Shown here in pieces: positions 9,024 to 17,196 of a stretch of DNA of 64,000 nt; position 1 is the stretch's first letter; every line of letters starts with the position of its first letter. Source of the stretch: Sphingobacterium sp. UGAL515B_05 (GTDB lineage: Bacteria; Bacteroidota; Bacteroidia; Sphingobacteriales; Sphingobacteriaceae); NCBI RefSeq assembly GCF_033097525.1, contig NZ_CP109907.1, positions 4,712,001-4,776,000 of the forward strand, in the 5' to 3' direction. The position numbers and the translations under genes were made by a program. The notes beneath the pieces were generated by a model. It was given only the letters and a program-made list of their open reading frames with translations. It had not been told where the DNA came from and did not search any database.

Positions 9024-9451
9024 TTTTTTAAACTTTTCTCCACTTCTTCCAAAGGATAAAGATTCTTTCCTTTGTTGATCTTGGTGTTGATATATGTTAA
9101 TACATAAGCGATATCAATTGCAGAAAGATTTGAAGCGGGCATGGTATTATTAAACTTTTTGCCTGCTACTTCAAGTTCTCCGGAAGTTCCGTGCTTGATG
9201 ATACAAGCAAGCTCCTGACGGTGCGTTTGCAGAAAGGTGGTATCGGTTAGGGGAGGATAGAGATTTCCCAATCCTTCGCCTTTCTCTCCATGACAATTTT
9301 GACAATGTGTCCGGTATACCTTTTGACCATTAACCGCATATTGTGCCGTTTTGATATCAACTTCCTGCTGACAGCCAATTAAGATCGATAAAATAACCCC
9401 GATCGTTATACCTGTTGTTAAGAGAATGCGCATGTTATTTTTTAGCTCCAC
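9014..9451 (-). CDS. Cytochrome c lipoprotein (class I, single haem)
   Basis: The 145-residue protein has an N-terminal hydrophobic segment ending in the lipobox LIGC (Cys27). The haem motif CQNCH (Cys50, Cys53, His54) and a downstream Met in NTMPASNLS are the expected covalent and axial haem ligands. It is a membrane-anchored periplasmic electron carrier. Its start overlaps the end of the SCO gene by 17 nt, so the two are translationally coupled. Together they suggest a respiratory or copper-linked redox role. The stop codon lies inside a long terminator palindrome. Confidence 0.9.
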   Translation of the reverse strand: MELKNNMRILLTTGITIGVILSILIGCQQEVDIKTAQYAVNGQKVYRTHCQNCHGEKGEGLGNLYPPLTDTTFLQTHRQELACIIKHGTSGELEVAGKKFNNTMPASNLSAIDIAYVLTYINTKINKGKNLYPLEEVEKSLKNCK

Positions 9452-10082
9452 TCAAGAGTAAAGGTAAATCGTTCATCAATTTTTTTACCTGCTCATCGTT
9501 TGTGCCGTCGTAGGCACCCCGAATTCTTTTATCCTTATCTATTAAGACAAGGTATCCTTGATGATCGTAACCTCCGGGTGCATTTTTATCTTCAGCGGTA
9601 TAAACCAGGTATTGATTGGCTAGACCATATATTTCGGCTTTAGTCCCCGAAACAAACTGCCAGTGATTATTGGTTACGCCCAATTTATTGGCATAATCTT
9701 TCAGTACATAGGGTTGATCGTATTTAAAGTCTATACTATGGGACAGGAAACGAACTTCTTCATTATCCTTGTATTGCTGGTATATCTTTAATAGGTTGCG
9801 ATTCATCGTCGGACAGATACTTGGACAATGGGTAAAGAAGAAGTTGGCGATATATACTTTACCCTCAAAATCTTTATCTGAAATCATTGTACTATCCTGA
9901 TTGAGCAGTTTAAAAGGCGGAATAGTATGATAGACTGTATCTACGATTTGTTTTCCATCAACTGTTTTTTCTACAGCTTCTCTTTCGCCATAGATGGGTA
10001 AGCTTGTCTGGCTATTGTTTTTACAGGAAAATAAACCGAGTATAAGGCCAGCTGCGCAGTAAAATTTAGTTATGGATCTCAT
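9435..10082 (-). CDS. SCO1/SenC-family copper chaperone lipoprotein
   Basis: The 215-residue protein has a lipoprotein signal (lipobox LFSC, Cys20) and a thioredoxin-like fold. The copper-binding CxxxC is present as CPSIC (Cys86, Cys90), and the third ligand His is in GGYDHQGYLVLID. SCO proteins deliver copper to, or reduce, the CuA site of cytochrome oxidase or nitrous oxide reductase. No oxidase genes lie nearby, so its client is unknown. It is the first gene of a two-gene unit with the overlapping cytochrome c. Confidence 0.93.
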   Translation of the reverse strand: MRSITKFYCAAGLILGLFSCKNNSQTSLPIYGEREAVEKTVDGKQIVDTVYHTIPPFKLLNQDSTMISDKDFEGKVYIANFFFTHCPSICPTMNRNLLKIYQQYKDNEEVRFLSHSIDFKYDQPYVLKDYANKLGVTNNHWQFVSGTKAEIYGLANQYLVYTAEDKNAPGGYDHQGYLVLIDKDKRIRGAYDGTNDEQVKKLMNDLPLLLSGAKK

Positions 10083-10183
10083 GTGTTCAATAGTTTTGTT
10101 TGTTAAAGCTTGATTCCATCTTTACACGAACAATTTAATGTTAATCTAAAGCTGGGCGGACTGCGTTATTTGAATTTTTGGAT

Positions 10184-10606
10184 TTAAAAATTCTTTAATT
10201 TGTCTTGGCTTTCTTTAGAAACACTATCAAATATCTTTTTCATATCACTTACTTTTTGAAGCTCTGTTTCAAAATATTTAACATCTGTTGAATCCGGGTT
10301 ATATCCTTTCATCCAGTCCATCATATGGTCTGTAGCGCTTTCTAAATTAGCTTTCAATGTGCTTAGCTCTTTTCTTGTTAAATTGGTGTCTAAATCAGAC
10401 TTAGTTGTTTTTAGGTTTTTTAAATTTGCCAAAATAGAATCTATCTTAACAGCATCGCGGTCGAAATGAGCGATTTGAGGCATAATTTCATCATGTATCT
10501 TAATAGTTGAATCTTGCAGGGCTTTTACACCTGTTGCACCATTTCCCTGAGTTCCACATGCTGCTATTGCCAAGGATGCGATAGCTACAAACGCGATTTT
10601 ATTCAT
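10184..10606 (-). CDS. Small lipoprotein of unknown function
   Basis: The 140-residue protein starts with a lipoprotein signal (MNKIAFVAIASLAIAAC, Cys17). The rest is helical and rich in Lys/Asp, with heptad-like spacing (residues about 35-135) that suggests a coiled coil. I do not recognise a catalytic motif. It lies 101 nt upstream of the SCO gene on the same strand and may share its transcript. Confidence 0.75.
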   Translation of the reverse strand: MNKIAFVAIASLAIAACGTQGNGATGVKALQDSTIKIHDEIMPQIAHFDRDAVKIDSILANLKNLKTTKSDLDTNLTRKELSTLKANLESATDHMMDWMKGYNPDSTDVKYFETELQKVSDMKKIFDSVSKESQDKLKNF

Positions 10607-10647
10607 GTTTTTTTGTTTTTTGGTAATTGGACAAATATATTAATTTC

Positions 10648-11145
10648 TTATGGCTCAATATTTCGATTTCTGGAAGGGAATGTAAAATTCAAGTCACGAA
10701 TATAGGTTTCACAACGTACCGTGGCACAGAGATCGCCAGACTTATCTTTAATTTCCAGCGTAAAATCCTTTACTACTTTGCCTTTTGTGCGGATAATATG
10801 GGCACATTCTTCAAGGATTTCCTCGGAGAGTTGCACAGAATATTCCACGCTGGTTTTGCCGGGTTTCTTAAAGGTGATCTGTGATGATTTTAACCAGGCC
10901 ACCGTTTTCTTAAAACCAATCTTTTGAAGATACTGATCAATGAGGATGGGGAATATTGGATCTGCCGCAGAAAAGATCGTTCCGCCAAATAATGTTTTGT
11001 TGGTATTTATATTGAATGGTGTCTTATAAATTTTTACTTTGGCGCCTTGGAAGCCGGGGCTAATTTTTTTTACCCAGATTCCCTGAAATAGAAATGGTGG
11101 GTAAATACGTAATAGCCATGTTAAGGCAAGTGGACTATATCTCAT
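10648..11145 (-). CDS. DUF4442-like hot-dog-fold thioesterase-related protein
   Basis: The 165-residue protein resembles the DUF4442/YiiD-C group of hot-dog-fold proteins related to acyl-CoA thioesterases. Visible family features are the region FNINTNKTLFGGTIFSAADP with the Asn-x3-T-x-F-G-G pattern and the C-terminal strand CATVRCETYIRD. The ATG at 11145 is preferred over one six codons upstream because it starts at the usual family N-terminus (MRYSPLALTWLLRIYPPF). No substrate can be assigned. Confidence 0.7.
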   Translation of the reverse strand: MRYSPLALTWLLRIYPPFLFQGIWVKKISPGFQGAKVKIYKTPFNINTNKTLFGGTIFSAADPIFPILIDQYLQKIGFKKTVAWLKSSQITFKKPGKTSVEYSVQLSEEILEECAHIIRTKGKVVKDFTLEIKDKSGDLCATVRCETYIRDLNFTFPSRNRNIEP

Positions 11146-11236
11146 GATGCAAAAATAAAACAATGTGTCGGATTATTTTTCGAAATCTTGGTTTTATAGC
11201 TTCACTATGGTATTTTTACAGATCAAAAAACCTAAA

Positions 11237-12469
11237 ATGTCAACAATAAAAGAAAAACAATCCAGCAGAAAAGTATGGTTACTGGTTATGATTGCGTCAC
11301 TGGGCTATTTCGTCGATATCTACGATTTGATTATTTTCTCCATAGTTCGTATTCAGTCCTTCACTGATATTGGCGTCCCTGCGGAAGAAATGCGGGTAAA
11401 AGGTGAATTTGTGCTCAATATGCAAATGGGCGGCTTACTGTTAGGTGGAATTCTTTGGGGGATTATAGGGGATAAATTTGGACGTTTAAAAGTCCTTTTT
11501 GGATCGATTCTTTTATACTCTGTAGCGAATATTGCAAATGGTTTTGTACATGATGTGCTTATGTATGGTATTATTCGTTTTATAGCGGGCGTTGGTTTGG
11601 CCGGAGAACTGGGGGCGGGAATTACATTGGTTTCTGAAAGTATGCATAAATCAAAACGCGGTTATGGGACCATGTTGGTTGCCGGTGTCGGTGTTTTAGG
11701 CGCTATATTGGCGTATTTTGTCTCGGAAGAATTTGACTGGCGGACGGCCTACTTTGTCGGTGGTGGAATGGGCTTACTGTTGCTGCTGTTGCGTATTGGC
11801 TCTTTTGAATCAGGACTATTTAAGGATCAGGATAAATCGGGTGTTGTGAAAGGGGATATCCGCATGCTTTTTACAAATAAAAGCCGGTTAAAACGGTATG
11901 TTAACTGTCTCTGCATTGGTCTTCCAATCTGGTTTGTTGTTGGTGTTTTGGTCACACAGGCTCCGGAAATCGGCAAGGCCTTAGGGGCTACGGGCACATT
12001 GAGTGCTGGTCAAGGGGTGATGTTTACCTATATCGGTATTTCTATCGGGGATGTACTGGCAGGAATATTCGCCCAGATTTTAAAATCTCGCAAAAAAGTG
12101 GTGTTTATATGTCAATTAATTATCATTGGAAGTTCACTATGGTATTTATTGAGTGATGGTATTACAGCGACAAAGTTTTTAAGCCTTGCCTTTATAATGG
12201 GCTTAGGGGTAGGGTATTGGGCTACTTTTGTGACTATCTCAGCGGAACAATTTGGTACAAATCTCAGAGCAACTGTTGCAACGACGGCCCCCAATTTTGT
12301 ACGGGGCGCACTCATTCCGTCAACAATGCTCTATGGACTTCTCGTAAATGCATTTGGAATTGTGCCAGCAGCAATTACCATGGTTGTCGTTCTTTCGGGT
12401 ATAGCAATTTATTCGTTGACCCAGTTAGAAGAAAGCTTTGATAAAGATTTAGATTACCTCGAGGAGTAG
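11237..12469 (+). CDS. MFS transporter (metabolite:proton symporter type)
   Basis: The 410-residue carrier has about 12 TM helices. The family loop 2-3 signature is seen in GDKFGRLKVLFG. A GTG 72 nt further upstream keeps the frame open, but the ATG at 11237 places the first TM helix (VWLLVMIASLGYFVDIYDLIIF) in the normal position and is preceded by an A-rich stretch. The pattern (DIYDLIIF in TM1, few charged membrane residues) resembles sugar-acid or phosphate symporters of the family, but the substrate is unknown. It diverges from the thioesterase-like gene. Confidence 0.85.
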   Translation: MSTIKEKQSSRKVWLLVMIASLGYFVDIYDLIIFSIVRIQSFTDIGVPAEEMRVKGEFVLNMQMGGLLLGGILWGIIGDKFGRLKVLFGSILLYSVANIANGFVHDVLMYGIIRFIAGVGLAGELGAGITLVSESMHKSKRGYGTMLVAGVGVLGAILAYFVSEEFDWRTAYFVGGGMGLLLLLLRIGSFESGLFKDQDKSGVVKGDIRMLFTNKSRLKRYVNCLCIGLPIWFVVGVLVTQAPEIGKALGATGTLSAGQGVMFTYIGISIGDVLAGIFAQILKSRKKVVFICQLIIIGSSLWYLLSDGITATKFLSLAFIMGLGVGYWATFVTISAEQFGTNLRATVATTAPNFVRGALIPSTMLYGLLVNAFGIVPAAITMVVVLSGIAIYSLTQLEESFDKDLDYLEE

Positions 12470-12480
12470 TCAATAAATAG

Positions 12481-12663
12481 CTATTTTTTTCGTCCCGGAC
12501 ATTTTTTACAGCGTTTGCCTTCTTTATATTTTTTACAACACTTTTTAAAGCAGGCACAAGAAAAGTCAGAAAAAGGGTTCATAGCCGTATTCCGAAACTG
12601 AAACAAGCCGGCCTTATTTTCTGACTCATCGATCTCCAACACAGATTCAATAACTTCGTTCAT
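12481..12663 (-). CDS. Cys/Lys-rich miniprotein (possible metal-binding)
   Basis: The 60-residue protein has an acidic N-terminal half and a basic C-terminal half with six Cys (CACFKKCCKKYKEGKRCKKC). The spacing CxC-x3-CC-x9-C-x2-C resembles a small metal-binding knuckle. Similar miniproteins ending in CCKKYKxGKRCKKCP are, to my recollection, widespread in Bacteroidota, without known function. The gene is convergent with the MFS gene (11-nt gap) and 50 nt from purN on the same strand. Confidence 0.7.
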   Translation of the reverse strand: MNEVIESVLEIDESENKAGLFQFRNTAMNPFSDFSCACFKKCCKKYKEGKRCKKCPGRKK

Positions 12664-12713
12664 AATACAAAGTTACAATTTGTTTAAAACAATTCTAAAT
12701 AATAGAATTGTTT

Positions 12714-13286
12714 TTACATTTTTTTGATAAGATTTTCAATTATTTTAGGGAAGTACTGATGTTCGAGTTGCTGCCCTTTAAATTTAATAATGTCTAAAGT
12801 ATCGTTGGGATCCACTTTGAATCGTGCTTGGTATATAATTTCCCCCTCGTCAAAATGTTCATTTGCGAAGTGAATCGTAATGCCATGTTCCTCTTCCTTA
12901 TTGGCCAAAACGGCTTTGTGGACATGGTCACCATACATACCTTTGCCACCATATTTTGGTAGGAGAGCAGGATGTATATTTATAATTTGATTAGGAAATG
13001 CTTTCAGAAGGTTATTTGGAACGAGCCAAAGAAAACCTGCCAAAACAATCAGATCAATATTTAAGTTTTTAAGAATATTGACAACGTTGTCGGTTTTGTA
13101 AAATTCATCACGATCAAATATATGTGCAGGTATTTCAAAATTGTCGGCTCGCTGAATAACGTAAGCATCAGGGTTATTGGATAAAATCAAGGCAACCTCA
13201 GCTTCATCTGAATACTTGAAATGTTCCATTATTTTTTGAGCATTGGATCCTGAACCTGAAGCAAAAATAGCAATTCGTTTTTTCAC
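12714..13286 (-). CDS. purN: Phosphoribosylglycinamide formyltransferase PurN
   Basis: The 190-residue enzyme transfers a formyl group from 10-formyl-THF to GAR, the third step of purine synthesis. Family signatures are the phosphate-binding loop FASGSGSNAQKIMEHF at the N-terminus, the catalytic stretch INIHPALLPKYGGKGMYG (Asn/His of the catalytic triad) and the Asp in HFANEHFDEGEIIYQ. It is cytosolic and full length for bacterial PurN. It stands alone here, not in a purine operon. Confidence 0.95.
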   Translation of the reverse strand: MKKRIAIFASGSGSNAQKIMEHFKYSDEAEVALILSNNPDAYVIQRADNFEIPAHIFDRDEFYKTDNVVNILKNLNIDLIVLAGFLWLVPNNLLKAFPNQIINIHPALLPKYGGKGMYGDHVHKAVLANKEEEHGITIHFANEHFDEGEIIYQARFKVDPNDTLDIIKFKGQQLEHQYFPKIIENLIKKM

Positions 13287-13443
13287 GATTAATAAGTATT
13301 AATAGATTTGATCGATTTAAAAATTAGCCCAAACTTACGGATTTTTTGTAAAAAAACTAAAATAATAGTTGACTGAAGCGCATTTTTAAGTATTATTGAT
13401 TAAAATTAATTGAATAGTCACTGTTGGTTTAAATTTCTTTAAC

Positions 13444-13938
13444 ATGAGGTTCCTTTATTCCCTATTTTTTGTAAGTGTATTTTTCTTATTTCAACCTGTT
13501 TTTGCGCAGGCACCCAAAACGCTTCCATCGTTTACTTTTGATGAGGTCTATCAGGCTAACAAGTTTAATTCGGACAAGCTTCCAAAATCGGGCTATATTG
13601 TGCTGGATTTTTACGACCCGGGTTGTGGCCATTGCCAGAAAATGGGGGCTGGTATCGCACAGCACTTGTCCAAATTCAAGAATGTATCCTTCTATTTTAT
13701 CTCCATGAATGACAAGCCTTATGTCGATGGATTTATTAATATGCATGCGAAGGCATTGAAAAGTGCCCCAAATGTCAAATTCTTGTTTGATGCTGGAACT
13801 CAATTTATTGAAAAATTTAAGCCAAGCAATTACCCTTCGCTCTATATCTATGATGCAAAAACCAAAGTATTGGTACAGCATTTGGACGGCGAAGACGATG
13901 TAAACAAGTTGTTAAAAGCTTTAGGCATTACAGGTTAA
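13444..13938 (+). CDS. Secreted thioredoxin-fold protein with CGHC active site
   Basis: The 164-residue protein has a signal peptide (cleavage near VFAQA) and a thioredoxin domain whose active site is Cys61-Gly-His-Cys64. CGHC is the motif of protein disulfide isomerases rather than reducing thioredoxins, so it may act as an oxidant or isomerase in the periplasm. The cis-Pro loop is in KPSNYPSLYIYD. It is monocistronic, convergent with clpB. Confidence 0.85.
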   Translation: MRFLYSLFFVSVFFLFQPVFAQAPKTLPSFTFDEVYQANKFNSDKLPKSGYIVLDFYDPGCGHCQKMGAGIAQHLSKFKNVSFYFISMNDKPYVDGFINMHAKALKSAPNVKFLFDAGTQFIEKFKPSNYPSLYIYDAKTKVLVQHLDGEDDVNKLLKALGITG

Positions 13939-13952
13939 ATGTTTAAAAATTA

Positions 13953-14003
13953 GCAATAAAAAAAAGAAGGTCCGATACTATCGGACCTTCTTTTTTTTAT
14001 TGC
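13953..14003. terminator. Bidirectional terminator between the thioredoxin gene and clpB
   Basis: Perfect 23-bp arms (13953-13975 and 13981-14003) with a 5-nt loop. The core GAAGGTCCGA/TCGGACCTTC is flanked by A- and T-runs. The clpB stop codon lies inside the right arm. Confidence 0.9.
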
Positions 14004-16597
14004 TCTTGTTTATTGATGAACACAAATTTACCGTCGAATACATCCAGACGAATAATCGAATCGCGATTTACTTTTCCGGATAAAATTTCCTTCGAAAGTT
14101 CATTTAGAATTCGTTTTTGAATGACACGTTTTAAGGGTCTCGCTCCATAAATAGGATCGTAACCAAGTTGTGCCAACCAATCCATTGCTTCATCAGAAGC
14201 CGTAATGAATATATTTTGTTCGGCCAGCTGTTTCTGAACATGTGCAAATTGTAAACGAACAATATCTCCAATTTCATCTCGACTTAATGGCGTAAACATA
14301 ATCACTTCATCGATACGGTTCAAAAATTCGGGACGAATCGATTGTTTTAAAAGATCGAATACCTCATTGCGTGTTTTGGCGATAATTTCATCCCGATTAT
14401 CATCGGTCAGATGACTGAAATTCTCCTGTATAATGGTCGACCCCGTATTGGAGGTCATAATAATAATAGTGTTTTTGAAGTTTACCACACGACCTTTGTT
14501 GTCTGTAAGATGGCCATCATCCAATACCTGCAATAGGATATTGAATACATCGGGATGAGCTTTTTCAATTTCATCTAACAAAACAACAGAATAGGGTCTT
14601 CTTCGAACGGCTTCAGTCAATTGCCCGCCTTCATCATAGCCGACATATCCTGGAGGCGCTCCGATTAAACGAGACACTGCGTGTCGTTCTTGATATTCCG
14701 ACATATCAATACGAACCATGGATTGTTCGTCGTCAAATAAGAACTCGGCGAGTGCTTTTGCAAGTTCGGTTTTTCCGACTCCGGTAGTCCCTAGAAATAT
14801 GAACGATCCTATTGGCCGTTTCGCATCATTTAATCCAGCACGTGATCGACGAATCGCATCGGAAATAGCTTCTATTGCTTCATCCTGACCGGCGACACGT
14901 TTATGAAGCTCTTCCTCAAGATTCAATAATTTTTCGCGTTCTGATTGAATCATTTTGCTCACAGGTATTCCCGTCCATTTTGCAACAACATCGGCAATGT
15001 CTTCTGAAGTAACTTCTTCTTTGAGCATACGCTTGCTTTCTTGTTTTTCTGCGAGTTCAGCCTTTAGTTTGTCAACTTTTTCTTGCGCTTCTTTAATCCG
15101 TCCATAACGAAGCTCTGCTACCTTTCCATAGTCTCCGGAACGTTCGGCCTGCTCCGCTTCGAGTTTGTAGTTTTCAATATTCTCAATCTCTTGATTGACA
15201 TTGTCAACAAGACTCTTTTCTTCTTGCCACGATGCTCTCAACGTATCTCTCTCTGCCGATAGATTGGCGATACTTTCCGATAATTCGGCGACTTTTTTGT
15301 CATCATTTTCACGTTTCAAGGCTTCACGCTCGATTTCCAATTGCATGATACGACGTTCAAGCTCATCGACAGCTTCCGGTACAGAGTCCATCTCAAGGCG
15401 TAATTTGGATGCTGCCTCATCAATTAAATCAATCGCTTTATCTGGTAGAAAACGATCGGAAATATAGCGCTGTGACAATTCCACGGCGGCAATGATAGAC
15501 TCATCCAAAATGCGTACTTTATGGTGTGTTTCGTAGCGTTCTTTTAGGCCACGGAGAATAGAAATAGCATCTTGTGTGTCGGGTTCTTCAACCATGACTT
15601 TCTGGAACCTACGCTCCAATGCTTTATCTTTCTCAAAGTATTTTTGATATTCGTTTAAGGTTGTCGCTCCAATTGCGCGTAGTTCACCTCTAGCTAAAGC
15701 TGGTTTGAGGATATTAGCCGCATCCATGGCGCCTTCACCACCTCCAGCACCCACCAATGTATGGATTTCGTCGATAAAGAGTATAATGTCTCCATTGGAA
15801 TCGGTAACTTCTTTTACAACCGCTTTTAGACGTTCTTCAAATTCACCTTTATATTTAGCTCCGGCAACCAAAGCGCCCATATCTAAGGAAAATACGATCT
15901 TAGATTTTAAGTTTTCAGGTGCGTCGCCTTTTATAATTCTGTAAGCAATACCTTCCGCAATAGCCGTTTTACCAACCCCAGGTTCACCGACGAGTATGGG
16001 GTTGTTTTTGGTACGACGGGAGAGTATCTGCATCACACGTCGAATTTCTTCATCACGGCCAATCACAGGATCCAATTTGCCGGATTCGGCATATTCATTT
16101 AAATTTCGGGCATATTTCCCCAAAGCATTGTAGGTGGCCTCCGCATTTTGATCGGTTACCCGACTGTTTCCGCGCAATTCTTTTATGGCGGTCTTTAAGT
16201 CTTTTTCTGTAACGCCCTGCGACTTAAGTAATGTTGAGGTCTTATCAGAAGTTGCCAGGATACCTAATAGTAAATGCTCTACCGAGACAAATTCATCATT
16301 GAATTCTTTGAGATAGCCCTGTGCTTTCTGAAGTGCATTGTTGGCATCACTACTTAAATAAATATTGCTGCCACTAACCTTCGGAAAACCTTCAATTTGT
16401 TTGTCAAGTTCAGTACCGAGATAGCTGAGGTTGACATTTAACTTTTTTAATAAGTGGCTGACAACATTTTCATCCACGGTGAGTAAAGCTTTTAAAATAT
16501 GCGCTGTCTCAATGGCCTGTTGTTGATGGCCTGCCGCAATTTCGGAAGCTTTTTGTATAGCCTCTTGGGCTTTAATTGTATAGTTGTTAAAATTCAT
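13997..16597 (-). CDS. clpB: ATP-dependent disaggregase ClpB
   Basis: The 866-residue AAA+ chaperone rethreads aggregated proteins together with DnaK. Domains in order: Clp N-domain repeats (residues about 1-145), AAA1 with Walker A GEPGVGKTAI, the long M-domain coiled coil (about 400-530) that distinguishes ClpB from ClpA/C, AAA2 with Walker A GTTGVGKTEL, and the D2 C-terminal domain. The pore loop Tyr is in GAKYKGEF (AAA1) and GYVGYDEGGQLTE (AAA2). There is no ClpP-binding IGF/L loop, as expected. Full length for the family. It is monocistronic. Confidence 0.98.
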   Translation of the reverse strand: MNFNNYTIKAQEAIQKASEIAAGHQQQAIETAHILKALLTVDENVVSHLLKKLNVNLSYLGTELDKQIEGFPKVSGSNIYLSSDANNALQKAQGYLKEFNDEFVSVEHLLLGILATSDKTSTLLKSQGVTEKDLKTAIKELRGNSRVTDQNAEATYNALGKYARNLNEYAESGKLDPVIGRDEEIRRVMQILSRRTKNNPILVGEPGVGKTAIAEGIAYRIIKGDAPENLKSKIVFSLDMGALVAGAKYKGEFEERLKAVVKEVTDSNGDIILFIDEIHTLVGAGGGEGAMDAANILKPALARGELRAIGATTLNEYQKYFEKDKALERRFQKVMVEEPDTQDAISILRGLKERYETHHKVRILDESIIAAVELSQRYISDRFLPDKAIDLIDEAASKLRLEMDSVPEAVDELERRIMQLEIEREALKRENDDKKVAELSESIANLSAERDTLRASWQEEKSLVDNVNQEIENIENYKLEAEQAERSGDYGKVAELRYGRIKEAQEKVDKLKAELAEKQESKRMLKEEVTSEDIADVVAKWTGIPVSKMIQSEREKLLNLEEELHKRVAGQDEAIEAISDAIRRSRAGLNDAKRPIGSFIFLGTTGVGKTELAKALAEFLFDDEQSMVRIDMSEYQERHAVSRLIGAPPGYVGYDEGGQLTEAVRRRPYSVVLLDEIEKAHPDVFNILLQVLDDGHLTDNKGRVVNFKNTIIIMTSNTGSTIIQENFSHLTDDNRDEIIAKTRNEVFDLLKQSIRPEFLNRIDEVIMFTPLSRDEIGDIVRLQFAHVQKQLAEQNIFITASDEAMDWLAQLGYDPIYGARPLKRVIQKRILNELSKEILSGKVNRDSIIRLDVFDGKFVFINKQEQ

Positions 16598-16791
16598 TTT
16601 TATTGTCTTATTTAAAGTTTCGTTGATACATATTGGTTATAACAATTGAAGTGCCATTCAGGTTTTAAGCCATACTTCGGAAAAAATGGCAATATTTTTT
16701 ATTGAATCATGACAAATTTTCAGTTATTAAAAATAATGCGCTTGATTTTTAAATAATTGCCTTATCAGGGTAGAAAATTCTTGAAATCGAC

Positions 16792-16822
16792 TTGCATTTT
16801 TGGTTTAAGCTTTCGATATTTG
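16792..16822 (+). promoter_or_regulatory. Likely promoter of the tRNA-Thr cluster
   Basis: TTG at 16792 and GATATTTG at 16815-16822 (one mismatch to TAnnTTTG), 20 nt apart, lie about 47 nt upstream of the first tRNA gene. Confidence 0.45.
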
Positions 16823-16868
16823 CAGCATCTTAAAACGGTCAGACGTTATAAGATTGAAAAGAAGTAAC

Positions 16869-16941
<73 letters not shown>

Positions 16942-16975
16942 CTTTTAAGCAACATGCATTAAACTTCTTTAAAAA

Positions 16976-17048
<73 letters not shown>

Positions 17049-17081
17049 CTTTGAGCGACACTCATTAAAATTCATTTGAAA

Positions 17082-17154
<73 letters not shown>

Positions 17155-17157
17155 CAT

Positions 17158-17194
17158 AAAAAAGATCCCCAAGATTTCTTGGGGATCTTTTTTT
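17158..17194. terminator. Bidirectional terminator after the tRNA cluster and alkaline phosphatase gene
   Basis: A 16-bp stem (AAAAAAGATCCCCAAG against CTTGGGGATCTTTTTT) with a 4-nt loop, T-runs on both strands. Confidence 0.92.
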
Positions 17195-17196
17195 GT

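Noticed and set aside
11165..11236. Longer N-terminus of the MFS carrier from a GTG
   Set aside because: It adds 24 residues unlike MFS N-termini; the ATG at 11237 fits better.
13486..13881. 131-codon minus-strand frame inside the thioredoxin gene
   Set aside because: Composition is that of an antisense shadow; the plus-strand frame has a signal peptide and CGHC site.
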